A DNA stretch of 64,000 bases, taken from the NCBI GenBank assembly GCA_963664595.2, contig CAXXOK010000010.1:868001-932000 (forward strand), read 5' to 3'. Both the position numbers and the translations under genes were made by a program. This stretch comes from CAXXOK01 sp963664595. Lineage in GTDB: Bacteria > Bacillota > Clostridia > Christensenellales > Aristaeellaceae. The notes under the pieces are model-generated. The model was not told where the DNA came from. It worked only from the letters and a program-made list of their open reading frames with translations, and made no database searches. Of this stretch, positions 16,890 through 26,186 are shown in pieces. The first letter of the stretch is position 1. Each line of letters opens with the position of its first letter.

Positions 16890-18815
16890 TTATTTCTTGT
16901 TCATGTACTTGCGGATATCCAGTGCCACCGCGCCTGCGATGATCAGACCCTTGATAATCTGCTGCCAGTATGGATCGACGCCGATAAAGGTCAGGCCATA
17001 GTTGATCACCTGGAAAATGAACACGCCGGACATTACCCCGCCGACCGTGCCCACGCCGCCGGATGTGGATACGCCGCCCACCACGCAGGCCGCGATGGCA
17101 TCCAGCTCGTAGCCAGTGCCGTAGTTGTTGGTAGCGCCGCCGGTGCGCGCGGCTTCCAGCACACCGGCCATGCCAATCAGGGCTGCACACAGGGCAAAGA
17201 TCACGATAACGGTGAACGTCACATTGATGCCCGATACTTTGGCGGCCTCCGGGTTGCCGCCGATGGCAAATACGTTTTTGCCGAATACGGTTTTATTCTG
17301 CATAAACCACACAATAAAGCATACCGCCAGGGCAATCAGCACAATGATGGGGATGAAGCCGTAAATCTCCCCCGTTCCCAGGAAGCCGAAATCAGAGCGC
17401 AGGCCGCCGATCGGCTGGCTGTTGTTTGGTTCCATATTGAAGTAAATAGAGGTCGCGCCATATACGATAACCATGGTCGCCAGCGTTGCGATGAAGGGCG
17501 GCACATGGAGCTTCGATACGACAAACCCGTTGAACAGGCCGAACAGCAGGGCGATGAATACCGCCAGCACGAAGGGGATGATCACCGGCAGCGCCGGAAG
17601 ATCCGGATAGAACAGCCGCGAATAATCGGCGTTCTGCAGCATGCTGGCGGAGATAACCGCCGCCATGCCCACCACGCGGCAGGCGGACAAGTCTACACCG
17701 CCTGTGCCGATAATCACAAAGCTCATGCCCATCGCAATGATCAGGCGTGTAGAGGATTGCTGAATAATGTTGATGAACGTGCTGGTGCTGAAGAACTTCG
17801 GGTTGATCATCGCAATGATGATAATCAGGGCCAGCAGTACCAGAAAGATGGCCTTTTCCGACGCGAAATGGGCTATGCTTTTCAGGGTGAAATTCGCTTT
17901 CTTATTCTCCAGCACAAGGTTGAACAGCAAAATAAGCGATGCGATAAGCCCAAGCCTGTACCCAAACCCAAAGACATAGCTTTTTGCGATTTCTCCCAGT
18001 TCCTTATTGCTGGAGGTTTCTATGCGAAGCGCCGAAAAGCAGTACAGAAGAACCCCGGCCACAGCAAGCAATTTCCGGAATTTCAAAGGTGTTTTCAGGA
18101 AGGTCAGCACCGCAAGCAGGCCGATCATCAGAATACCGGGAAGCAGCGTCCACACAACGTCCAGATTGTTGGCGGCGGACAGTTGTCCGGCGATAATCCC
18201 AAATCCCGTAACATGATACGTCGCAAGCACTTCTTCCGGCGTATCCACCAGCGTTACGTCGCTCACTTCCATCGGAGGTTCCGGCACCTCACCGGCCTCA
18301 AGTTCCGAAAGCCCGTTGGTATATTTAATCAACTGGGAATCCGCGGGAACGGGGTTTTGCGCGGGCACCGGACCCACAAGGTTTTGCAATCCGGACAACA
18401 CTTTCCGGGCTGCCGTCAATTCATCCTTCGCGGCTTGCAGCGCCGTCTCGGCGGCTGTTATCTTGTCCGTGTCGTTGGGGAAATCCGTGGTGATCTGATC
18501 GTAGCTTGCTTGTGCGGCATCCACGGCAGGCTGCAGCACTTCGCTGATCTGTGTGCCCGTGGTTTCCCGCAAAGCGATTTTATCCTTGTATTCCTGCACA
18601 GATGTCAGATAATCCACCTGCGCATCCGTATAAGCCTGTACGCCGTCGTAGCCTGCGTATGCCGGTACCTGGTAATTAATATAGGGCAGAAAACAGCTCA
18701 GCACCACCGCGCACGCAAGAAACACCGTTAAGGCCGTACGCACGGATCCCTTGTTGAGTATACGATCCAAGGTTTGAGCCACGGAAGCCGCTTTTTCTTT
18801 CATTGGTTCATTCAC
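16890..18815 (-). CDS. mglC: Galactose-type ABC permease with large N-terminal extension
   Basis: 641 residues, nearly twice the usual MglC/RbsC length of about 330. The C-terminal half (from about residue 305) is a standard BPD_transp_2 permease: IIAMGMSFVIIGTGGVDLS, LFNGFVVSKLHVPPFIATLATM, FGKNVFAIGGNPEAAKVSGI and GVSTSGGVGTVGGVMSG. The N-terminal extension has one transmembrane helix (about 27-47), then a mainly helical, Ala/Gln/Asp-rich soluble part (about 50-215) with coiled-coil character (AAETALQAAKDELTAARKVL), and three further membrane helices. The start could equally be the ATG four codons in, judging by spacing from AAGGGG. It lies four bases after mglA. It imports galactose or a related sugar. 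Confidence 0.88.
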   Translation of the reverse strand: MNEPMKEKAASVAQTLDRILNKGSVRTALTVFLACAVVLSCFLPYINYQVPAYAGYDGVQAYTDAQVDYLTSVQEYKDKIALRETTGTQISEVLQPAVDAAQASYDQITTDFPNDTDKITAAETALQAAKDELTAARKVLSGLQNLVGPVPAQNPVPADSQLIKYTNGLSELEAGEVPEPPMEVSDVTLVDTPEEVLATYHVTGFGIIAGQLSAANNLDVVWTLLPGILMIGLLAVLTFLKTPLKFRKLLAVAGVLLYCFSALRIETSSNKELGEIAKSYVFGFGYRLGLIASLILLFNLVLENKKANFTLKSIAHFASEKAIFLVLLALIIIIAMINPKFFSTSTFINIIQQSSTRLIIAMGMSFVIIGTGGVDLSACRVVGMAAVISASMLQNADYSRLFYPDLPALPVIIPFVLAVFIALLFGLFNGFVVSKLHVPPFIATLATMVIVYGATSIYFNMEPNNSQPIGGLRSDFGFLGTGEIYGFIPIIVLIALAVCFIVWFMQNKTVFGKNVFAIGGNPEAAKVSGINVTFTVIVIFALCAALIGMAGVLEAARTGGATNNYGTGYELDAIAACVVGGVSTSGGVGTVGGVMSGVFIFQVINYGLTFIGVDPYWQQIIKGLIIAGAVALDIRKYMNKK

Positions 18816-18818
18816 CCC

Positions 18819-20363
18819 TTATGATGCGCTAGAAGCACTGGATAATTTTTCGGAAAACTGCGTCGCAAGCCTCATCACGTCCACCTGCGTCGCATCCTTA
18901 CCGGGAAGAATGCCGGACAGCCGTCCTTCGCACATGACCATAATCCTGTCGGACATCCCCAATAGTTCCGGCATTTCCGATGAAATCATGATGATACTCT
19001 TTCCCCGCTTCGCCAGCTCCGCGATAATGGTATAGATTTCATACTTCGCGCCTACGTCGATACCGCGGGTCGGTTCGTCCAAAATCAGGATATCCGGTTC
19101 CAGCAGCAGCCAGCGTGCCAGCAGCACCTTTTGCTGGTTGCCTCCGGACAGATCCTTGATCAGCGTTTGATAGGACGGTGTTTTAATCCGCAGCTGATCA
19201 ATGGAGCTGATCGTATCCTTAACGCGTCTGTGATCATCCAGAATATGCAGCGGGCCTATCGCGTAGTCTCTGTTACGCGCGACCACAATGTTTTCCAGTA
19301 CGCTGAGCATGGAAAAAATACCGGTCCGGCGCCTTTCCTCCGTCAGCAGCGCCATACCGTATTTCATGGCGGCGAAGGGGGATGTAATTTTCGCTTCCTG
19401 ACCTTCGATATAGATTTTCCCCTCGCTGATCGCCCGCAGGCCAAACACCGCTTCCAGCAGCTCGGTCCGCTGCGCGCCCATCAGGCCTCCTACGCCAAGG
19501 ATTTCTCCCCTGCGCAAATCAAACGAAATGTGCTGAAACGAACGGGGATTGATGCTGGTAAAGTTTTCGACACGCAGATAAACCTCACCCGGCACGTTCT
19601 CTCTGGGCGGAAAGCGGTGCGTCAAATCACGTCCTACCATCCGGTTGATGATCAAATCGGTCGTCAGTTCACCGGCCGGCCATGTGCCGACGCTTTTGCC
19701 ATCCCGCATGATGGTGACCTCGTCCGAGATCTCCAGAATTTCTTCCATTTTATGCGAAATGTATATGATAGCGGCGCCGCGGTCGCGCATCCGCCGTATA
19801 AGTTTGAATAAATGTTCCACTTCATTTTCCGTCAGCGAGGACGTCGGTTCGTCCATGATGATGATTTTCGCGTCGTATGAAATGGCTTTGGCAATTTCGA
19901 TGGTCTGTACCATCGATATCGAAAGATTTCGGATCAGCTCGCGCGGATTGACGCTGATTTCAATATCTTCGAGCAGCGCTTTGGTTTTTTCGTACATCCT
20001 TTGCTCGTCGATAATCACGCCCTTCATGGGATAACGGCCAAGCCAGATGTTGTCCATCACGTTTCGGTAGGGAATGGGATGCAATTCCTGGTGGATCATT
20101 GCGATGCCCATATCAAGCGCGGTTTTTGAATCCCTGATGTCCACCTTTTCCCCGTTCAGTATAATATCGCCGCTGTCCTGATGATAAATCCCGAACAGAC
20201 ACTTCATCAGCGTAGATTTTCCGGCTCCATTCTCCCCCATCAGGGCGTGAACCGTACCCTGTTTTACCTGCAGCGTAACATTATCCAGCGCCTTCACGCC
20301 GGGGAATTCTTTGTCGATGCCGACCATCTCAAGCATGTAGCCGTTTTGCTCTTGTACAGTCAA
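18819..20363 (-). CDS. mglA: Galactose-type ABC importer, fused double ATPase
   Basis: 514 residues with two ABC cassettes, as in MglA/RbsA. The first has Walker A GENGAGKSTLMKCLF near residue 45, and then MIHQELHPIP, NLSISMVQTIEIAKAI and Walker B IIIMDEPTSSL. The second has a degenerate P-loop (GLMGAQRTELLEAVFGL), which is normal for this family, and signature LSGGNQQKVLLARWLL with LILDEPTRGIDVGAK. I use a TTG at 20363 as the start because GGGAGG lies at correct spacing; no ATG in the upstream frame is as well placed. It energises the import of the sugar bound by MglB. The strong hairpin at 20415-20449 separates it from mglB. Confidence 0.94.
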   Translation of the reverse strand: MTVQEQNGYMLEMVGIDKEFPGVKALDNVTLQVKQGTVHALMGENGAGKSTLMKCLFGIYHQDSGDIILNGEKVDIRDSKTALDMGIAMIHQELHPIPYRNVMDNIWLGRYPMKGVIIDEQRMYEKTKALLEDIEISVNPRELIRNLSISMVQTIEIAKAISYDAKIIIMDEPTSSLTENEVEHLFKLIRRMRDRGAAIIYISHKMEEILEISDEVTIMRDGKSVGTWPAGELTTDLIINRMVGRDLTHRFPPRENVPGEVYLRVENFTSINPRSFQHISFDLRRGEILGVGGLMGAQRTELLEAVFGLRAISEGKIYIEGQEAKITSPFAAMKYGMALLTEERRRTGIFSMLSVLENIVVARNRDYAIGPLHILDDHRRVKDTISSIDQLRIKTPSYQTLIKDLSGGNQQKVLLARWLLLEPDILILDEPTRGIDVGAKYEIYTIIAELAKRGKSIIMISSEMPELLGMSDRIMVMCEGRLSGILPGKDATQVDVMRLATQFSEKLSSASSAS

Positions 20364-20414
20364 GCGTTTTCGCCTCCCGCCAGAAGTGATTCTTAGCCCC
20401 ATAGTGCAGCATAG

Positions 20415-20449
20415 CACGGGAGGGAGGAAATGACTTTCTCCCTCCCGTG
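20415..20449 (-). terminator. Intercistronic hairpin between mglB and mglA
   Basis: CACGGGAGGGAG (20415-20426) pairs perfectly with CTCCCTCCCGTG (20438-20449). No U-tract follows. It probably protects the mglB message or reduces downstream expression, giving an excess of binding protein. Confidence 0.7.
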
Positions 20450-20500
20450 GGCAAAATCCGATCGAATTGGGTGCGGTCCGTTATCGAACCGGTTCAGACC

Positions 20501-21505
20501 TTATTCGAAGTCTGCCGCGTTGTCGATGGTGACCTTCTGATAGGGCACCCAGATGTACTTGCCATCGGTGATCTCGTAGGCATAGTTATCCGCGGTGGGC
20601 TCTTCACCCTGGCCCAGCAGGATAGCAAGCAGGATGGTGGCGCCGCCCTGGTTGACCGCGTCGTTAAGCACGGTGCCCAGCAGGGTGCCTTCCTTGAGCG
20701 CTTCCAGTGCGGGAGCGGTGGCATCCACGCCTACGACAGGCATGAAGTTACCTTCGGAGAAATAACCGGCGGCTTTGAGGGCTTCGATTGCGCCCAGCGC
20801 CATATCATCGTTGTTGGCCAGCACGGCTTCGATTTTATCACCATGTGCCGCGAGGAACGCAGCCATCTTATCCTGGCCCTTAACGCGATCCCACATGGCG
20901 GTATCCTGCGCGATGCACTCCACTTTGAAGCCCGCATCCTCGATGGCCTTCACGGAGTACTCTGTGCGCAGTTCGGCATCCTGATGTCCCGGTTCGCCGG
21001 TGAGCATGACATACTGGATGATGCCGTCGCCGTTTTTATCGGCTTCCGGATTGGCGGTGAAGTAATCCGCGATGATTTGTCCGCTCATCGTGCCGGATTC
21101 TTCCGCTTTGGCGCCGACATAGTACACCATGTCGTATTTCTGCATGTCTTCGGCCAGGGGCTCACGGTTGAAGAACACAACCGGGATATCCTCCGCCATC
21201 GCCTTGTCGATAATAACGCCTGCGGCGGTACGGTCAACCGGGTTGATGGCCAGCGCGTTAACGCCCTTGGAAAGGAACAGGTCAACCTGGTCGTTCTGGG
21301 TTGACTGATTGTTTTGGCTGTCTGCGATATCAATCGTGGCAAGGCCCGCTGCGGCCTCCTCAATCGCAATACGGACGCCCGTCATAAACGTGTCGTCAAA
21401 CTTGTAGATGGTAACACCTACGGAGGGAAGGTCGGCGGCCATGGCAACGGTCAGGCTGAAGAGCATGACAAGCGCCAGCGACAGAGACAGGATTTTTTTC
21501 ATCAT
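20501..21505 (-). CDS. mglB: Galactose-binding protein of the Mgl importer
   Basis: 334 residues with a type I signal peptide (MKKILSLSLALVMLFSLTVAMA) and no lipobox cysteine after it. The mature start PSVGVTIYKFDDTFMTGVR closely follows MglB. Other family blocks are FFNREPLAEDMQKYD, VYYVGAKAEESG, DKNGDGIIQYVMLTGEPGHQDA (the EF-hand-like calcium loop region) and AVLANNDDMALGAIEALK. Two ATGs in a row could start it; both lie within range of AAGGAGGA. First gene of mglBAC. It delivers galactose, glucose or methyl-galactoside to MglAC; exact specificity is not deducible by eye. Confidence 0.93.
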   Translation of the reverse strand: MMKKILSLSLALVMLFSLTVAMAADLPSVGVTIYKFDDTFMTGVRIAIEEAAAGLATIDIADSQNNQSTQNDQVDLFLSKGVNALAINPVDRTAAGVIIDKAMAEDIPVVFFNREPLAEDMQKYDMVYYVGAKAEESGTMSGQIIADYFTANPEADKNGDGIIQYVMLTGEPGHQDAELRTEYSVKAIEDAGFKVECIAQDTAMWDRVKGQDKMAAFLAAHGDKIEAVLANNDDMALGAIEALKAAGYFSEGNFMPVVGVDATAPALEALKEGTLLGTVLNDAVNQGGATILLAILLGQGEEPTADNYAYEITDGKYIWVPYQKVTIDNAADFE

Positions 21506-21628
21506 GAAGTCCTCCTTATGTATTTTTCCGGCGAATTTTCGCCAGTCTTGACATGATCTTATCAAATCGCCGCGCTCACCTGAATACAATATCTTTCTGA
21601 AAGCTTTAGAATTTTTTCGTTCTTTTCA

Positions 21629-22594
21629 TTATTGCACCATCGGGAAAGCCAGCTTCTGGTTTTCCGGCAGATACATATTATCCGAGTCAATCACCCGGCT
21701 TTCCGTGTAATAGTTTACGGGAAGGGTCTTCCCGTTGAGCCTGTCCAGCGCAAACTGCACCCCGAGATAACCCATGGCAAACGGCATGCCCAGCACCATT
21801 GCGTCCACCTGCTTTTTTTCCAGATAGGTCGTCCGGTTCTGGCCGCAGTCCATACCCACCAGCACAAGATCCTGCTTAATCCGGGACATCACCTTGGCGG
21901 CGGTTTCGGTATACTCTCCCGTCAGGCACAAAATCCCGGTGATCTCCGGATGCGCCTCAATGATCTCCGGTATGTTGGGAAGCTCTTCGCCGCTTTGCGC
22001 AATTTGATACATCACAGGTCCCTCTCCCCATTCGCCGAGCACCTGCTTTGCGCCCTTCAGCGTAAGGGCAAACGTATTGCCGCCCTCCTCCCCCAGCACC
22101 AAAAGGGTGCCGCCGGAGGGGCCTAACCGGTCCAGTAAAGCCCTGGCAGCCATCGCACCCGCGTTTTGGTGATCGTCGCTGATTGTGCAAACAATCTGCT
22201 GCGCGTCAAGCGTTTCCCTCAGGCTTAAAACAGGCACGCCAAGCTCCGCCGCCGTCTCCAGCGCTTCGGTTACATTCTCGTTTCTGGACGGCACCAGCAG
22301 GATAGCCTTCGCGCCTTCCTCCAGCGATTCCAAAATCAAATCCGCCTGACTGATCACCTGGCTTCCGGCATAATCCGGAGCGGAGATGAGGGTATCCAGG
22401 CCCCTTTCCTTGGCCGCCTGTTTTACGCCCTGCTTAAGCTGAAGGGCGCTGAAGCCGATATCGGTATCCAAAATCAAGGCGATCGTTGTGCCTACGGTTT
22501 TTGTTTCCATGTTTTGTTTGGGTGAAAACCCCCACCACAGGATCACCGCCGCCAGCACCACGCACAAAAGCGCCAGCCATGTATTACGTTTCAT
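21629..22594 (-). CDS. Membrane-anchored periplasmic-binding-protein-like sugar sensor
   Basis: 321 residues. A single N-terminal hydrophobic segment (WLALLCVVLAAVILWWGF) without a clear cleavage site suggests an anchored extracytoplasmic protein. The remainder is a type I periplasmic-binding fold like RbsB/XylF (IALILDTDIGFSALQLKQGVKQAAKERGLDTLI, SDDHQNAGAMAARALLDRLG, LVGMDCGQNRTTYLEKKQVDAMV). It is translationally coupled (four-base overlap) to the histidine kinase gene upstream and next to mglBAC. The likely role is to bind a sugar and signal to the kinase, as XylFII-LytS-type assemblies do. The partner relation is inferred from gene order. Confidence 0.8.
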   Translation of the reverse strand: MKRNTWLALLCVVLAAVILWWGFSPKQNMETKTVGTTIALILDTDIGFSALQLKQGVKQAAKERGLDTLISAPDYAGSQVISQADLILESLEEGAKAILLVPSRNENVTEALETAAELGVPVLSLRETLDAQQIVCTISDDHQNAGAMAARALLDRLGPSGGTLLVLGEEGGNTFALTLKGAKQVLGEWGEGPVMYQIAQSGEELPNIPEIIEAHPEITGILCLTGEYTETAAKVMSRIKQDLVLVGMDCGQNRTTYLEKKQVDAMVLGMPFAMGYLGVQFALDRLNGKTLPVNYYTESRVIDSDNMYLPENQKLAFPMVQ

Positions 22595-24336
22595 GGCATA
22601 TCCTCCCTGATCACCGGCAGCCGAAGGTATACCTGTGTTCCTTCATCTTCCACGCTGAAAATGGTAATGCCGTATTCCTTGCCGAAGGTCAGCTGAATCC
22701 TCTCATGCACGTTCCGCACGCCGATCCCGGATTTCCCCGCGGGCGCGGTCAGGATCGTCTCCACCTGCTCGGCCGGCATCCCGGCGCCGTTATCCTCGAT
22801 TTTAAAAACGAGCATATCTCCTTCCCGATACGCCTGAATCGATACGGAGCCCTTTTCCACCATATATTCTTCCAGCCCATGCTGGATGGCGTTTTCCACG
22901 ATCGGCTGCACGATCAGCTTGAGCGTTTTCAGCGGCAGAACCTCTTCATCCGCCATGATCGTATACGCAAATTTATTCTGAAAGCGCATGTTTTGGATGA
23001 TCAGGTAATTGCGGACATGCTCCAGCTCCTCCTGCACGCTGATCGTGCGCATCCCTTTGCTGATGGAGATACGAAACAGCCTCGCCAGCGCCGTAACCAT
23101 GGTAATCGCTTCCCGGCTGCGGCCGCGTTCCTCCATCCACACGATGGAATCCAGCGTGTTGTATAAAAAATGCGGGTTAATCTGCGCCTGGAGCGCGTTG
23201 AGCTCGTGCAGGCGCTTGGTTTCCTGTTCATATACGATTTGATCCATCAGCGCCCGTATCCTCTCCAGCATATGCCTGAAGGCCCGGCTGAGGGAATGGA
23301 TTTCCGCGTAGCCCTGCTCGTTTATGGTGATGTTCAGGTTGCCCGCTTCCACCTTGGCCATGGCCTGCTCCAAATTGCGCAGCGGCTTGGACACATAGGA
23401 ACCGGACAAAATGGCCACCGCCATCGACAGGAACACACCCGCGCCCAGAATGGAAAGCGTAATGCGCAGCATCTCCGGTACAATGGTCATGATCTCATCC
23501 AGATAAGCGACGCCTACCATGCGCCATCGCGTGAAATCCACCGTGGTAACGATCAGGAGCCTTTCCCTGTCCTCAAACACATCGCGGCAGGTACCGAACA
23601 CCAGATTGCGGACCGCCGACAGGTTTTCCTCCTTCAACCCCGCGTAAATCAGCTGCTGCTGCGGGTGATACACAATCTCCGTATCCGTATCCACCAGATA
23701 TACATAGCCGCTCTTGCCCAGGCTGATGTTCTCGCAAAGGCTGGTAATGGCCGTAAAGTAGTAGTCCGCCATCAGTACGCCGGTTTCCTTGCTTCCGTCG
23801 CGGGTATATTCCACCGTGCGGCTCAGGGTGATAACCCAGGCATATTGTCCGGCAAAGATGTTCTGCACATAAGGCGAGGAGAAAAATACCACGGAGGTTG
23901 TTGCCTTGAAGGGTTTTTGAAACCAGCTGAAACTGCGGATATCATCGTCGGGCATCGATTGCTCTCCGGCGGTTCCAGCCAGCATTTCCCCCTGCGGGCT
24001 GAACACCGCCATCGTTGCAACATCCTTTCGGGACGATTGCAAAAACACCATGTCGCTTTTCAGCTCCGGCACGCCGATATCACTGGCCTGTGAAACCAGC
24101 GCGGCAAAGAAATCCATCGTATCGAGCATATCGTTTACATATACGCTCAGGCTGGCGTTTCCCTGATTTACTGTCTGGCGCGTTCGTTCCATCGAGTTTT
24201 CTTCCAGCAGGGTGGATACGCGGGTTACGACGCCCGTGCTTACGATCAGCAGCAAAAAAAGCATACCAACCATAAAATAGATGGTAATCACCATTTGCAG
24301 GCTGGTATGCCGCATGGCATTTTTCCCGGAACGCAT
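22591..24336 (-). CDS. Sensor histidine kinase, YesM/LytS-like (His_kinase family)
   Basis: 581 residues. TM1 is at about 15-40, followed by a large extracytoplasmic dCache-like sensor region (about 45-285), TM2 at about 290-315, and HAMP (PLRNLEQAMAKVEAGNLNI). The His_kinase domain has phosphoacceptor motif INPHFLYNTLDS near residue 387, and the HATPase_c domain has IVENAIQHGLEEY and GAGMP/GIGVRNVHERI. I place the start at the ATG at 24336, overlapping the regulator's stop by one base, with GGGGGAG upstream. Partner regulator and sugar-binding sensor flank it. It probably controls mglBAC in response to a sugar. Confidence 0.92.
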   Translation of the reverse strand: MRSGKNAMRHTSLQMVITIYFMVGMLFLLLIVSTGVVTRVSTLLEENSMERTRQTVNQGNASLSVYVNDMLDTMDFFAALVSQASDIGVPELKSDMVFLQSSRKDVATMAVFSPQGEMLAGTAGEQSMPDDDIRSFSWFQKPFKATTSVVFFSSPYVQNIFAGQYAWVITLSRTVEYTRDGSKETGVLMADYYFTAITSLCENISLGKSGYVYLVDTDTEIVYHPQQQLIYAGLKEENLSAVRNLVFGTCRDVFEDRERLLIVTTVDFTRWRMVGVAYLDEIMTIVPEMLRITLSILGAGVFLSMAVAILSGSYVSKPLRNLEQAMAKVEAGNLNITINEQGYAEIHSLSRAFRHMLERIRALMDQIVYEQETKRLHELNALQAQINPHFLYNTLDSIVWMEERGRSREAITMVTALARLFRISISKGMRTISVQEELEHVRNYLIIQNMRFQNKFAYTIMADEEVLPLKTLKLIVQPIVENAIQHGLEEYMVEKGSVSIQAYREGDMLVFKIEDNGAGMPAEQVETILTAPAGKSGIGVRNVHERIQLTFGKEYGITIFSVEDEGTQVYLRLPVIREDMP

Positions 24337-25955
24337 CACAGGCTCTCCCCCGTCAGGTTTTTGCGGGCTGTGGAAGGCGAAATGCCAAAATGCTTTTTAA
24401 ACGAATAGCTGAAATAGCTGGCTTCGCCCATGCCGACCATCTCCGCAATCCGAGCGGTTTTCAGATCATTTTTCGCCAGCAGGGTCATCGCACGGTCCAT
24501 CCGCATTTCCGTGAGATATTTGTGGAATGTTTTCTTGGTTTCCTTTTTGAAGATCGTGCTGAAATACGCCGTGCTGATGTGCAGATGACGGCAGATTTTT
24601 TCCAAGTTCATGCTCTGTTCCGTATAGTGCTCCTGCAAATAGGCGATGGCCTGCTGGGATATGCGTTTGCCGTTTTCCACATAGTTGGTGGCAATGCCCT
24701 CCGCAAGCTGGGCGCACATGGTTTTCAGAATTGTTTTTATCTCATCAGGGTTTTTGCATTCCAGCACCGCTTCCAGCGACCAGAACCTGCCGTCGGAGTG
24801 CGCAACCCAGTTAAACCCCATCTCGGCAGCGGTGTTGACAATGGCCATATACACTTCCGTGACCGCAACCTGATATTCCGGGATGGTCGCCATGCTTTTG
24901 CAAATGCCGTCCAGCAGGGTCTGCACCTGATCGTTCGTCTCCGCGGCGTCCCCGGTTTTTATGGCGTTTACCAGGGCGCGCACATCCGGTTTGAGGATTT
25001 CCTTCTGCTCGGCCTTTTCCACGCCGATATCCGTAATGGTCATCACGCTGTCATCCCCGAACAGCGTGGAAAAATCCATGGCCGACTGCGCCTGGTGAGC
25101 CGCCAAACTCAGCTTATCCAGCTGGATGCACGGCTTGCTTACGCCAATGGCAAGCGAGCACGATAAATACCGAAGCACGGTCAGTTTTGCGGTATCCAGC
25201 AGATTGATAATCTCTTCATATCGTTTTTCGCTGCAATCATCCACCAGAAACAGCGTACAGATGAGCTCGTCATACTGAAAGACCCTGCAATTGATCTGGT
25301 CCTGCAGCGTTTCGCTCAGGATATTCATCACGGCAATCCGCATCAGCGCCGGATGGTCGTCCAGCTCTGTTTTGATGGTTTTGGGATTGCAAATGCGCAG
25401 GGTGGCCACAACATAGCCACAGCTGTACAGGTTCAGCTCGTATTGCGCCGCAGTACGCAGCGCTTCCTTTGCGTCTATCCTGCCGTTCATCAGGGATGTC
25501 AGCAGGGATTCCCGGAGAATCGGCAGGCTTGCGTTGAAGCGTTCCTTTAGCAGGCGAACATCCCGATGCTGGGCAAACCGCTCGTCCATGGAGGCCTTTA
25601 CGCTGCGCAGAATGGGAATCAGCTCTTCCGATGAAACGGGTTTCAAAACATAATCGCTGATTTTGATCTGGATGGCCTTGCGGGTATATTCAAAATCATC
25701 GAAACCGCTGAGGATGATAAAGCTGACCATCGGCTGAATTTTCCGGATCTCCCTTGCCATTTGCAGCCCATCCATAAACGGCATCCGGATATCCGTAATC
25801 ACCAGATCGATCGGCGTTGTCTCGGCCAGCTGCAGCGCATCCAGCCCATTTTCGGCTTCCCCCACAACCGTAAAGCCTTCCTGTTCCCAATTGATAATCT
25901 CAATCAGGCCCTTGCGAATTTCAGATTCATCGTCAACAATTATTAACGTATACAA
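24336..25955 (-). CDS. AraC-type response regulator, YesN-like
   Basis: 539 residues. Receiver domain: acidic pair DDE at 8-10, phosphoacceptor Asp55 in LVITDIRMPF, and Lys in VLKPVSS. A long linker region (about 130-420) of unknown fold follows. A C-terminal double helix-turn-helix of the AraC family (about 435-535) carries HLHISTAYFSTIFKKETKKTF and IAEMVGMGEASYFSYSFKKHFGISP. Translation begins at a TTG (25955). It is the first gene of the three-gene sensing unit and the probable activator of mglBAC, which lies just downstream on the same strand. The target promoter is inferred. Confidence 0.93.
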   Translation of the reverse strand: MYTLIIVDDESEIRKGLIEIINWEQEGFTVVGEAENGLDALQLAETTPIDLVITDIRMPFMDGLQMAREIRKIQPMVSFIILSGFDDFEYTRKAIQIKISDYVLKPVSSEELIPILRSVKASMDERFAQHRDVRLLKERFNASLPILRESLLTSLMNGRIDAKEALRTAAQYELNLYSCGYVVATLRICNPKTIKTELDDHPALMRIAVMNILSETLQDQINCRVFQYDELICTLFLVDDCSEKRYEEIINLLDTAKLTVLRYLSCSLAIGVSKPCIQLDKLSLAAHQAQSAMDFSTLFGDDSVMTITDIGVEKAEQKEILKPDVRALVNAIKTGDAAETNDQVQTLLDGICKSMATIPEYQVAVTEVYMAIVNTAAEMGFNWVAHSDGRFWSLEAVLECKNPDEIKTILKTMCAQLAEGIATNYVENGKRISQQAIAYLQEHYTEQSMNLEKICRHLHISTAYFSTIFKKETKKTFHKYLTEMRMDRAMTLLAKNDLKTARIAEMVGMGEASYFSYSFKKHFGISPSTARKNLTGESL

Positions 25956-26186
25956 GGCAGCTCATCCTTTGTATTGTTTTAACAACATTCTACCATAAGT
26001 TTTGACTGTTTTGCGTATTTACAAACTCGAATCCCTAATTCTTTTCTTATACGATTTTTTCTTTTTCTATCTCTCCAAGCTCGTTTCTCGTATATAATGG
26101 AATGGCTTGGTATAACAACGATATTTTTGCCACCTGTTGAACCATGCCGTTCAGGAACAGCGCTCCATAACAGAAAGAGGCCGAAA

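Noticed and set aside
21590..21625. Catabolite-repression (cre) site upstream of mglB
   Set aside because: The CTAAAGCTTTCAG palindrome lacks the central CG and flanking TG/CA of the cre consensus.
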